Of a stretch of DNA of 64,000 nt, positions 21,086 through 30,966 are shown piece by piece. The notes under the pieces are model-generated. The model ran no database searches. It was not told the origin of the DNA and saw only the letters and a program-made list of their open reading frames with translations. Origin of the DNA: Monodelphis domestica (taxonomy: Eukaryota > Chordata > Mammalia > Didelphimorphia > Didelphidae); the NCBI RefSeq assembly GCF_027887165.1, contig NC_077227.1, positions 443,317,895-443,381,894 on the forward strand, given 5' to 3'. Made by a program: the position numbers and the translations under genes. Position 1 is the stretch's first letter. Every line of letters starts with the position of its first letter.

Positions 21086-21739
21086 GGAAGAAAGACGTCA
21101 CGGTGTAGTAGGCATGTAATTTTAAGAGTTGAGGCAACTACTTTCCTATCACATACTCCCTTCCTCCAAACAAGAAGCTCAAGGATGCAAGAAAGAACTA
21201 AGCACGTGCTTAACCTCTATGAAACTAAGATCTGTGCTAAGAGTGAAAAAGGAATTAGGGACAGGCTACCTAGAGCAAGGCAGTTTGAGGTTGAGTATGC
21301 TCTAGTAGCATAAGCAAGGCAACAGGAGGACAGAGGTGAGGAGAGAGATGGATTTGCTAATCCTATACCTGTACCAGAAACACTGAACATTTTTCTGTGA
21401 AAGTAAAAAATACATAAGAAAAGAGATATGAAGAGGCACAAGAGAATCCTAACTTGTTTTAGTATGTTTTGTATGGGATAATGAGCAACAGATAAAAAAT
21501 GGGGAAAGGACCATTAAATATTTGGAGGGAAGTTCAGGTGAATAGTACATAGCAACATTAAGATGAATCCAGTTGTTTAATGATACAGCCAATTAAGCAT
21601 AGATAGGAATGGAAATAGGGATTGCAGTTGTCAGAGATCCACTTATATTCAACTTGGAGCTAAAGGATAGGCAAGGACAAGTCTGTCTCTCTGAAGGAAT
21701 TAGGGGAAGCTAAACTCTCTGAGTAGGAAGTAGCTGCTT
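21086..21739. other. Unassigned non-coding sequence
   Basis: No gene or repeat recognised. Confidence 0.35.
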
Positions 21740-22280
21740 GCATGTCAGGAATGATGATGCTAATCTACTTTCACATTACAACTATCCAGTAAGAGTTCTA
21801 AAAGAACTAGTTAATGTGATTGCTGAGTTTTTGCTTTTTTTTTAAACCCTTATCTTCTATCTTAGGATCAATACTTTGTATTGGTTCCAAGACAAAAAAG
21901 TAGTAAGGACTAGACAATGGAGGTTGTGACTTGCTTGGGATCACACAGCTAGGAAGTGTCTGTGGCCAGATTCGAACTTAAGACCTCCCGTCTCTAGGCC
22001 TGACTTTCAATACACTAGCTGTCCCCCCACCCAATAAATAATTGTTTTAAAAATCTTGGAGAATGAGAGAAATGCTTTAGGATAGGAAAATGAATGTTAC
22101 TGATTTCAAGAAAGGGAAGTGATTTGAGTCTGTAAACTATAGGTTGATGAGTTTGAATTCAATTCCTGGCAAAAATCTATAACATTATTAAAATGATTGT
22201 TTCTGAGCATTGAGAAAAGGAAATGTTGATCAGGAAGACCCTTCATAGCTTTATCATGAACAACTCACCTGCACCATGAG
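21740..22280 (+). mobile_element. CR1/L3 LINE fragment, split by a MON1 SINE
   Basis: GAAAGGGAAGTGATTTGAGT, then AAACTATAGGTTGATGAGTT, then TCAATTCCTGGCAAAAATC and CTTTATCATGAACAACTCAC correspond to the RT region of CR1/L3 elements. Many changes; no open frame. Confidence 0.6.
21838..22036 (-). repeat. MON1-type SINE inside CR1/L3
   Basis: Poly(T), then AACCCTTATCTTCTATCTTA, GGTTCCAAGACAAAAAAG, CACACAGCTAGGAAGTGTCT, CTAGCTGTCCCCCC. Confidence 0.88.
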
Positions 22281-22300
22281 TTGATTTCATCTGTTTCTGT

Positions 22301-22375
22301 GCCTGAGGCTGCTGGATCACTTGAGTTCAGGTATCAGGTGCTGTAATGAGCTCAAACCGATCATATTTCTGCACT
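22301..22375 (+). pseudogene. 7SL (SRP) RNA-like fragment
   Basis: CTGAGGCTGCTGGATCACTT, then GAGTTCAGG, then GCTGTAATGAGCTC, CCGATCATATTTCTGCACT follow the order of the Alu-domain region of 7SL RNA (about 25 of 29 bases match in the first block, by eye). 7SL RNA is the scaffold of the signal recognition particle; this is a short fragment without the termini or the S domain, so a decayed retroposed copy is most likely. A 7SL-derived SINE would be unexpected in a marsupial. Confidence 0.55.
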
Positions 22376-23058
22376 GTCTGTAAAAGAGAGATTTAACTCA
22401 CTCTACTTGACCACAGAGAGAAGACATGCCAATATGTGAAAATTGCAGAGAGATAGTTTAGGGATAACACAAGAAAAAAATCCTTAATAATTAGAAATTT
22501 CCCAAAATAAATGGGCTGTTTCTGTGTTATAGGATTTTATTTCGTTTTAGGACATGAAACAAAGGCTAGATAATTGCTTGTTGAAGTTGCTCCCAAGTGG
22601 ATTTCTCTTTAGTTGGTTTGGACAAGAGAACCTTCCATTTTCCTTCCAGCTTAGAGATTCTGTGTTTCTGTGAACCCAGGGATAACTCTATTCTAAGCTG
22701 AGAAATCAGAAGAGAATTTTTGTGGAGTCTTTATTATATGTGGTCTAACAACTTCTATTAAAGGCATTTGTGTCAATGAGTCATAGAATCATTCAAAAAA
22801 TCCTACTGCTAATTCTTTCATTCTTTTTAAGAAGCTGTTTAAAGAAGCAATAGATAGGTTCTACACTGATATGGCAAGTGTAGGCATAATAATTATCCAC
22901 TTTTGTTTTAATGACTCATAAATCAAGCCTTCTGTTGAAAAAATGATTCATTGGGAACTATTTTTGTCAATAATATTATGAATGAATTGTATTAAGATGT
23001 ATCTTTGAGACACTAAACATGAAATATAACTATTACTTACCATGTGGCATATTTCAAT
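22376..23058. other. Unassigned AT-rich sequence
   Basis: No repeat or gene was recognised in about 680 bp. Confidence 0.35.
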
Positions 23059-23059
23059 C

Positions 23060-23170
23060 AGTCAAAAATATCTAAATATTTATTTTAATTATTTACTAAG
23101 TGCTATTATGTGCCAGGAACTGTGCTAGGTTCTGACAAAAGTGAGACAGTCTCTGCTCTTAAGGAATTTA
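23060..23170 (-). mobile_element. L2 3' region, left part (split by L1)
   Basis: TATTATGTGCCAGGAACTGT and GACAGTCTCTGCTCTTAAGG are the reverse complement of the L2 3' end. It continues at 31663-31985, beyond the L1 and the ERV. TTAAGGAATTTA (23159-23170) and TTAAGGAGCTTA (31663-31674) form the L1 target duplication. Confidence 0.75.
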
Positions 23171-24473
23171 ATTTTTTAATGTCTTTATTTTTTCAGTTAA
23201 ATGTAGCAACAAATTTTTACAATTGTTTTTTGACATTTTAAAATTCAGATTTTCTCCTTCCTACCCTTCCCCACTCCTCAAGTATTGAATAGTCTGATAT
23301 AGGTTATACACATACTTTAATGTAATACATATATTCATATTGCTCATGTTATGATAGAAGACACATCACACACTTAATAGAAATTTTAAGAAGGATATAT
23401 AGTGGAAGATAGCACGTTTTGATCTGCCCTCAGTTCCTTCTTTGGCTATGGATAGCATTTTCTTCTGTGATTATCTTGGAAACTTGCTTTGCTGATAATG
23501 GTTTATTAGTCCTTCACACTTGATCACTATATAATGTTACTGTATACATTGTTCTTCTGGTTCTGCTCACTTCACTTTGAATCATTTCATGTAAGTATTT
23601 TCAGGTTTTTCTGAACTCATTCTATTCATTGTTCCCTATGGAGCAATAGTATTCCATTACAAGCATATGTCACTACTTTTTCATCCAATCTCCAAGTGAG
23701 GGATAACCCTTCAGTTTCAATTCTTTGCCATTACTAAGAGAGCTGCTAAAATATTTTGGTACAAGAAGGTCATTTCCCCTTATCTTTGATCTCTTTGGGA
23801 TATAGATCCAGTAGTGGTTTTGCTAGGTCAAAAGGTATGCATTGTTTTGTGTCCCTTTGAGACTGGTTCCATATTACTCTCCAGAATGGTTATATCAGTT
23901 CACAGCTTCACCAACAGTGTATTAGTGTCCCAACTTTCCCATGTCCCCTCCAACATTTATAATTTTCTTTTTTCATTCATGATGATAGCCAATTTGATAG
24001 GCATGAGGTAGTATCTCAAATTTGTTTTAATTCACATTTCTCTAAACAATAGTGATTTGGAGCATTTTTCTCATATGATTATAATTGTTTTAATTTCTTC
24101 CTCTGAGAACTGCCTGTTCATAACCTTTGACCATTTCTTGATTGGGGAATGTTTTATATTCTTATAAATTTCACTCAGTTCTCTGTAAATTTGCGAAATG
24201 AGGCTTTTTTCAAAGATATAAAATTTCCCCTCCAATTTGTTGTTTCCCTTCTTGGTTGTATTGGCTTTACTTGTGCAAAAACGTTTTGATATAATGTAAT
24301 CAAAATTATCTATTTCATTTTTTATAATGTTCTCTATGTCTTGTTTGTTCATAAATTCTTCCCTTATCCCTAAGTCAGAGAGGTAAACTTTTCTATGTTC
24401 CTCTAATTTGTTTATTTCTAGATCAAGTATCCATTTTGAATTTATCTCAGTGTATGGTATGAGATGTTGGTCC
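23171..24473 (-). mobile_element. 5'-truncated L1, 3' part (split by ERV)
   Basis: Reverse-oriented L1 3' UTR and ORF2 end: CTTTGGGATATAGATCCAGT, CTCCAGAATGGTTATATC, GAGAACTGCCTGTTC, ATCCATTTTGAATTTATCTC. It stops at the ERV insertion point and continues at 31482-31662. Without the ERV the L1 is about 1.48 kb. Confidence 0.85.
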
Positions 24474-24983
24474 TGTAGTCGAGGAATACCTCCTCTTTTC
24501 TTTATTTGTATTTGCTTAAGATAAAGTTGTGGACTTGCTTGTCTTTGCTTCAGACAAAGATGAGGATTGACCTTCACCCATCTTGGGACCAAGGATGGAA
24601 CAGTAAACAAGAAGGCTGCGGGATAAAATTTATGAAGGGCTAATTGCAATTAGGTGGGCGCCTATCCCCTCGTCTGTCCCCTTCCCCTTTGTTTGTATTT
24701 GAATTAAAGGAAGAATGTAGGCTGACCTTCGAACACCTGACTATCCCTTGATCAAGATTAGGGTTTCTGGAATGTAGAGTTGTACATTCCTGTAGGTTTT
24801 TTTGTCTAAGTAGTCTTTGCCTATAAAAGTTCTGTGTGAAGCAAATAAAATTGGCACTATTTCTCTCTTTTCATATAGTGTCCATCTCTTCTTTTGTTAC
24901 TCTTCATTTTTCGTTACCCCAAACAGGATGTCACAGGACTGGCCGACCCTGTGGATGAGTCTTGTAAGCCATAGAGTCTTACA
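24474..24983 (+). repeat. ERV 5' LTR
   Basis: 510 bp, begins TGTAGTCG and ends CTTACA (TG...CA). TATAAAA lies at 24822-24828 and AATAAA at 24844-24849, only 15 bases further on. The polyadenylation signal therefore sits in U3 ahead of the expected transcription start, and R must be very short, as in several betaretroviruses. It differs from the 3' LTR at 24576 (A, versus G) and 24648 (A, versus G). Confidence 0.95.
24822..24849 (+). promoter_or_regulatory. LTR TATA box and poly(A) signal
   Basis: TATAAAA and AATAAA lie within 28 bp. Transcription would start about 25-30 bp after the TATA box, and cleavage would fall 10-30 bp after AATAAA, leaving R of perhaps 10-20 bp. The same pair is at 31315-31342 in the 3' LTR. 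Confidence 0.7.
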
Positions 24984-24985
24984 AA

Positions 24986-25004
24986 TGGCTGCCCGGACAG
25001 GGAC
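24986..25004 (+). other. ERV primer-binding site, tRNA-Lys-like
   Basis: TGGCTGCCCGGACAGGGAC lies 2 bases after the LTR. It matches the complement of the 3' end of tRNA-Lys(UUU) except for one extra T after TGGC and one substitution. The extra base could be mutation or drift towards another primer tRNA. Confidence 0.65.
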
Positions 25005-25300
25005 TTTCATTCGTAACCCCGATTCCTTTGCTGGTCAAAGGATGACGAAGAGTTAACAGCTTTTGCCCCGAGACTGCAGCTCGGATGGGGCAGAAGAATC
25101 GAACAGAGAGAGAGCAGTATTTGTGGGCCTCCTCTGTTCCCCAACTTGTTCTCTCTTTCGCTTTTTAGTTTAAACTGTCCCCTATTAGGGACCTCTTCCC
25201 CCCATTCTTTTCTTTTCTTGGAACCCTTCCTTCGGTTCTCTTTGGAGAACCCCCGACGCTGTGTGCTGGTCATGCAGTTTCAATGCTACGGAGATCCCCT
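25005..25300 (+). other. ERV leader
   Basis: Untranslated leader with preserved CpGs. Two GTGAG sites (about 25306-25310 and 25329-25333) could act as splice donors for an env-type message. No gag start with a following reading frame is present. Confidence 0.5.
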
Positions 25301-27600
25301 CGGTGGTGAGCATACGAGATACTCTAAGGGTGAGAGGGAAATTATATTTTTTCTTTAGAATGGATCCTAAAACACTGATTTTTTTTCTCAAAGCATGCTT
25401 GTCACAATGTTGTGTGTTTCTGTTTTTTGTTGTCTTTGTCAAAGTCTCATCTCTATGTATTCTTAAATTGGACACACAAAAAGAATGTAAAATGGGATAG
25501 TTGCAAGATTGAACTTGTCTGTCAAAAATCCTCAGCAGAGGACAAAAGCAAATACCTGTTCAATGATTTTTTCCTCTTTCTTTCTTTGGATGGGCCCCCA
25601 AAGGAGCGAAAAAGAGAAAAATTCAGAGCAGAAAAAGGGAGATTTTTACTCCACAATTAGAGGCTATTTTTCACTTAAGATTAATCCTATGGTTTGATGT
25701 ATGCAATTTGGGAGTATTGTTAATGATTTTGATATGATCTAAATTTAATTTCGTGCAACTATTTGTCAGTTAAATGTGAAATATTAATCAGATTTTATTG
25801 AGCACAACAAAACTCCTGGTTAGAAGTTTGTTTTATTAAATATTGCTATGCATAATGGTTTCAGTGAATTTGAGAATTGTCTAAATGTGGCTGATAGCCA
25901 GACTGACACAGAGAGGGAATATTTTATTCTATAAGGACAAAAAATTGCACTGGCTACTTTATATATGTAAAAGTCATCCTGTTGTTGAGAAGAACTTATT
26001 CTAGAAATTAAATTCGGGATTTTTTCAAATCAGATTTATTTTAATGCATGTGCTGTCAGGAATAGTAACAAGAAATCATATGACACACAAGAAGTTTAAG
26101 TAATCTGTTCATGGAATTTTATAATACTAGTATTAAGAATTTGGTATTTTGCAAGAGAGAATTTCTATATGATGTTTTTGATCAAGGTTAAATGAATTGT
26201 TTTTAAATGTGAAAAATGCATAGGAAGGAATTTGTAACCTAGAGATGAACATGTATGTATTCAGATACTGAATGCTGGAAATTAGTGATGCTGAGTATAT
26301 ACAGAATATGTATGCATTTGTATTATGAAGAGAATTAAGTTTTCCACCTAAATAGGTTAAGGGTATATGATATACAAACTGTATGTCCTTAACAAGACAA
26401 ATTTAACCAGCCCTGAAATCAAGAGGGCTTGTCATGAAGATTGAATACAATTCCATATAGTGCCTTTCCTCTACTTACAATAATGGTAAAGAGGGGAAGC
26501 CAGAAGAAATAATGAAGTAGTCCCAATAAGAGAAAATAATTAATTGAAGTAGATAAAGGGGATTTATCCCTTCCTAAGTTTTTTTTAGGAAATAGACCCA
26601 GCCCCCTCCCCCTCAGGAGGTCAAACAGTTTTTGCTGGCTGCAAAAAAAAAAAAAAGACTCTAATTAGCTGAAGGATAAGAATTAGGAAGGTCAGGTAAC
26701 AAAAGGAACTTTAGGAATATCAAAGAGGTCCGGCTGGAATGCCAGGTAACATATAGCTAACTAGGGATGTGATTAAGTAACTGTGAAAGTAACCAGCCTC
26801 TGAGGACAAACCTAAGGATCTCTGACCTCACATAACTATGTTTGTGATCAAACTATGTTTGATTGTCAAATAAGAATCTTTATGTGAAAGGAAATAACTT
26901 TATATCTTATAACCTATCTATATAAGTTTATAATTGAATTTGGAGGTGTCTGGATTCGTTTTATGAAGTGTTCCACTGCAATAAGAGTAATGAATAGAGA
27001 TACTAACTGATATTCTTAAATTCTAGTATGAATTAGATATAATTGTAATAATGTTGATGGAATTTAATCAGGAATATAGCAATATTTTAGGCTAAACGAA
27101 AACTAAACTGTAGGTTTTATTCTACTTTAGACAGGTTTTGAGGAGTGCACGTAAATGCTTTGTGCTTCAGTTTGGTTACACACTGAAACATTGCTAAAGG
27201 ACTTAATCAAAGTTATTTGGGAGTTGTGGAGTTTAAACTAAAATCCACTGAGAGTAAATTATTATGAAAGAGGTTTGATAAATTCAATATTATAGTAAGC
27301 TCACTTGTTAAAGAAGGATGGGACAAGGCTGTTAAGTAATAGATCTAAATTGAGCCAAGGAGCCTTAGGATCAATTGCTCAGAAGCTATTAACCCCTTCC
27401 TTGCACACAGGAAGGAGAAAGAAGTTCCACACTAATACTTATGAACTGCAATAGGGATCTCAAAGAGTTAACAACCTCTGTGTGATAGAACTTAAGATAA
27501 GTGTATTTTAATTGTAGATTCAGAGGTTTTAAGACACTCAAACAAACAAACTTTGCCAGGCCTGGTCTGACCAAGTAGCTTGTTTGAAGCTGTGAATTTT
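25301..27600 (+). other. ORF-free AT-rich segment occupying the gag-pro position
   Basis: About 2.3 kb in which, from 25700 to 27390, neither strand has a frame as long as 60 codons. No zinc knuckle, major-homology-like region or protease active site was seen. An A14 run lies at about 26643-26656 after a C-rich patch. Betaretrovirus-like pol starts abruptly near 27600. The segment may be captured host or non-viral sequence, part of another retroelement, or gag-pro decayed beyond recognition. The near-identical LTRs argue that it was already in this state in the element that was copied. Confidence 0.6.
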
Positions 27601-27602
27601 AG

Positions 27603-28640
27603 TGCAAACATCCCATGTCCAGAATGATAAGATTATTCAGCCAACAAGATGTAGCTTCAGCCCTTCATTCTGTAAGACTACACTTTCCTGCTCTGTACAT
27701 CATCCATTATATGGATGATATTCTTATCATGGCTGAAGATGAATCTCAAATAAGCAAGTGCTATCTATAGTCAATTGGAAATTACCTTGCAAAAATACCA
27801 TTTAGCTATTACTCAAGAAAAGATTCACAAAACAAGTCCCGTACTCTATCTAGGGGCTCAGTTATAGGCAACATCTGTTATGCCTCAAAAATACAATTAA
27901 GAAAGGACTGCTTTAATGATTATCAGAAATTGTTAGGTGATATCAATTGTGTCAGGCAATATTCATTTCTTACTACAACTGAATTACAACCTTTATTCAA
28001 AATACTGGAAGGGAGCTCTGACTTGAATTCCCCTGGAACTTTGACACCTGAGGCCTCTCTTGCTTTAGAGATAGTAGAAGATAACCATTATCAGCCTCAA
28101 TTAGCTGTGAAAGTGACTATTTTTGCAACTTTAATGTTACCAACAGGTGCCTTAACTGAGAAACAAAGAGTCTTTGAATGGTTACGTCTAAAAAGCAAAA
28201 TGGGAAAGGCTTTACAGAGTTATGACTGTCTTATGGCTCAATTAATATGGAAAGGCATAAAACATGTGGTCTCAGGTTTAGGATAGTATCCTCATGAAGT
28301 CCAGGTACCCATTGCTAAAGATATACTACAGAAATATTTAGTCTTTACTGTTAGCATACCCCATTGCTATTACCACCTACACTCCACAAGGCTTATTTTC
28401 TTTTTCGTCACAACATCCTATTTTTTTTCCTAATATTCTAAGAGATTGTCCGGTATCAGGACCTAATGTTTGTGTTGATGCAAATGCTAATTACAAGACA
28501 GGAGTGTAGAAGGAAGGTAGTTCACCTGTCATTTTTACCACTCCTTATTCTTCTACCCAACAAAATGAATTAACAGCTGTTTGACTAGCTTTTTGGTTAT
28601 TTCAGGAACCTTTACTCTAAATAAAAAGTGTCCTAATTGT
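27603..28640 (+). pseudogene. pol: ERV pol remnant: reverse transcriptase and RNase H
   Basis: RT copies viral RNA and RNase H removes the RNA strand. The polymerase motif YMDD is at 27708-27719, with the flanking betaretrovirus-type block in frame until a stop at 27769. The N-terminal half of RT is absent. The thumb/connection part survives as an open frame at 27930-28286. The first RNase H aspartate is in the VDANA motif (codon 28477-28479), followed almost at once by stops. A deletion near 28640 joins RNase H directly to integrase and removes the C-terminal RNase H part. Confidence 0.85.
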
Positions 28641-29310
28641 GTTCCAAAACACCCCCCAATGCATATTGCTGTGAATCCCAGAGGCTTAAATAGTACAAAT
28701 GGATGTGACCCATGAATGGTCCTTTGGACGACTTAAATATATCCATGTCACTGTGGATACTTTTTCAGGATTTTTATGGGCTTCCTGCTTGATGGGAGAA
28801 AGAACTTCTCATGTTATTAATCACTACTTAATGACTTTTGAGATGGCTGGTCCCCCCAGAACATTTAAAACAGATAATGGGCCTGCTTATACTTCCAAAC
28901 AATTTTTTCTTTTTTTGCCACACTTGGGCTATTCACCTCACAGGTATCCCACACAATCCACAAGGACAAACTATTGTGGAGCACAGTAATCAGATCTTAA
29001 AAAACATTTCTTTTAAAACAAAAAGGGGGAGACAGCATCCCACATCGATGATTGGCAATAGCTGTATATACTATAAATAATTTGATCTTTACTTCCAATA
29101 ATATATCCAGAGATGAAAAATTTTTCTCTGCATTTTCTTATGAATGAAATTCAGGCACCGCTCCGGTGCTCCCTGCCCCAGAACAAAAACTTGGCATGTG
29201 GAAAGATGATAATCAAACTTGGCAAGGACCACCCAGTGGTCCTGCAAGGCCGAGGTTCTGTTTGTGTCCCCACAGGTAAAGACAGAGTATGGCTCCCTCC
29301 CTGCTGAGTT
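28641..29310 (+). pseudogene. pol: ERV integrase remnant
   Basis: Integrase joins viral cDNA to host DNA. The zinc-binding N terminus is mostly missing. The core retains the first Asp (MDVTHE, codon 28702-28704) and the second Asp (KTDNG, codon 28873-28875). The catalytic Glu (IVEHS, codon 28979-28981) lies in a different frame, about 35 residues on. A frameshift therefore falls in the T-rich run near 28903-28918. The C-terminal part has several stops. It is inactive as it stands. Confidence 0.85.
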
Positions 29311-30287
29311 CAAGAAATTGACCATAAAGAGAAGGACAAGGAGAGGATGCAGGAAGCCTCACAAGGAGACTTGACAACATCTCCATAAGATACTGACTCT
29401 TCTGCTTCTGCTTCTGCTTCTATTCCAGACTTTAAGTGAAGCTACTGGAGTAAAGAGATGGTCTTTGGGGAACAACCATCTTGGGTAGAGTATGTCAGCA
29501 TGGGACACACTTTACCAGAAGTCATCTTATATACAAAAACTAACTGATATTCCTGGCATTTACCATTTTGAGAGACAAGCTAAGGACAACAATCAGGCCA
29601 ACAATTTGTTTGTGCCTTTCAATTGGACTGGACTAGTTGAGGCACCCTCAGTGTGCCTCACAAGAGACCATCCTGCATGCCTGCCCCTCAGATCTCTGCA
29701 GGTGCATTATTATGGTCATCCTGACCTGTCAGACTCTTTCTGGATAGGACCTTATCGTGTAGATAAAAGGGAAAAATATGAAGATTATGGCCAACTGCAA
29801 TATCTAGGTTGGCTAGGGGAATCTTGTGATAGTATTTGGGGACAAGAAAGATCTATTTGTCCATATGTGATGGGATATGAACAAAGAGACACTGTTAATA
29901 TGTTTCTGCCCTTGCTGTCATGTAGATCTAAAAGGGCATCATGTATTCATTGGAAAAATATGATTTGGGTGTACTGGTATAACAACACAGGGTGTATTGG
30001 AAAGAAATTGGATTCTTATAAATTTCATGATTGTTTTTTGGATACAGCTCACCTTTGTGGGTGATGCCCCCAGAGCTAATTGGTTACATTTTGCTAATTT
30101 CACACAGATTTTGACTGATTATGGAAAGATAGCCCTGGCATTGGATAAAGTAAATATGTCTCATTATGTTAATGTTACTTATAATGGAAAAGTCCAAAAT
30201 CCAGTAACTAGAAGTGTTACATTAGGCATTCAAGGCAAACACTCAGGGGGGTGGTATCACTCACCGGCAGATAGAGGAATGGAATAA
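29311..30287 (+). pseudogene. env: ERV env surface-subunit remnant
   Basis: Env is the viral surface glycoprotein. A 190-codon frame (29492-30064) carries paired cysteines and Asn-linked glycosylation sites and resembles a betaretrovirus-like surface subunit. Upstream, a stop lies in frame shortly before its ATG and no clear signal peptide is in phase. The homology changes frame near 30050 and ends at a single TAA (30285-30287), directly ahead of the transmembrane-subunit frame. Confidence 0.75.
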
Positions 30288-30959
30288 TTGTCTCAACTAA
30301 TCAGCCCTAAGAAAAGAAGATGTATTTCTTGCTTAGTTTTAGGAATTGTAGCTCTTATAGCCGCTATAACAGCCACAACTGTCAGTAGTGTTTCACTAGC
30401 ACAAAGTGTAGCTAATATACGGACCCTGGAACATGATGCAGAATACTTACATGGGCTAGCACAGAATGTAACCCAGGTTTTACACTTGCAGCAGGATATT
30501 AATACAAGGGTTTTTTATGCTTTACAACAAATATCTAAAGATGTATTGTTATTTACCAATCAAGTAGAAATTTTAGCTATCAAGGGTAAATTAAGGTGTG
30601 ATTATCGCTATTCAGCCTTTTGCCTTCTTCCTGTTAAAGCTAACATGTCTGATGCATTCGAAAAAATTAGAAGTGATTTACAAGGTCTTTGGTTAAAGAG
30701 TAACATCTCAGAGGACATCCAACAATTGAACCATATCATTGATGAGATGGATAACTCTTTAGCTGAGGACCTTCGCCCCGAACATATCGCTGATTGGTTA
30801 TACAATTGGATTCAAATGAGTATAACCATATTAACCTTCATATTGTTCATAGTTATCTTAGCGGTCCTTCTTCCCTGTCTGTTCCAACTCCTTTTGTCTA
30901 GCTTGGGCAAAATTGGCCGAATCTTGGCTCTCCACAGAAGTCTTTTGCAAAACAAATAG
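30288..30959 (+). CDS. env: ERV env transmembrane-subunit frame, uninterrupted
   Basis: Open for 223 codons in phase with the downstream half of the surface-subunit remnant, from which one TAA separates it. The first codon is TTG, not ATG, so this is a reading frame, not a proven start. In order it shows a basic cleavage-like KKRR (residues 8-11), a hydrophobic Ala/Thr/Ile-rich fusion-peptide-like stretch (about 16-35), a heptad-rich helix, a CX7C loop (residues 104-112; there is no CX6CC), glycosylation sites, a membrane anchor near 178-203 and a short tail. The stop TAG overlaps the polypurine tract. Whether it is expressed cannot be seen. Confidence 0.75.
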   Translation: MSQLISPKKRRCISCLVLGIVALIAAITATTVSSVSLAQSVANIRTLEHDAEYLHGLAQNVTQVLHLQQDINTRVFYALQQISKDVLLFTNQVEILAIKGKLRCDYRYSAFCLLPVKANMSDAFEKIRSDLQGLWLKSNISEDIQQLNHIIDEMDNSLAEDLRPEHIADWLYNWIQMSITILTFILFIVILAVLLPCLFQLLLSSLGKIGRILALHRSLLQNK

Positions 30960-30966
30960 GGGGAAT
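30957..30966 (+). other. ERV polypurine tract
   Basis: TAGGGGGAAT directly precedes the 3' LTR. Its purine run would prime plus-strand DNA. It overlaps the env stop codon. Confidence 0.7.

Noticed and set aside
24071..24649. 192-codon minus-strand ORF crossing the ERV LTR and the L1
   Set aside because: It begins in antisense LTR sequence and runs into antisense L1 ORF2. It is a chance fusion at the insertion point; the other LTR gives the same N-terminal part (30858-31103).
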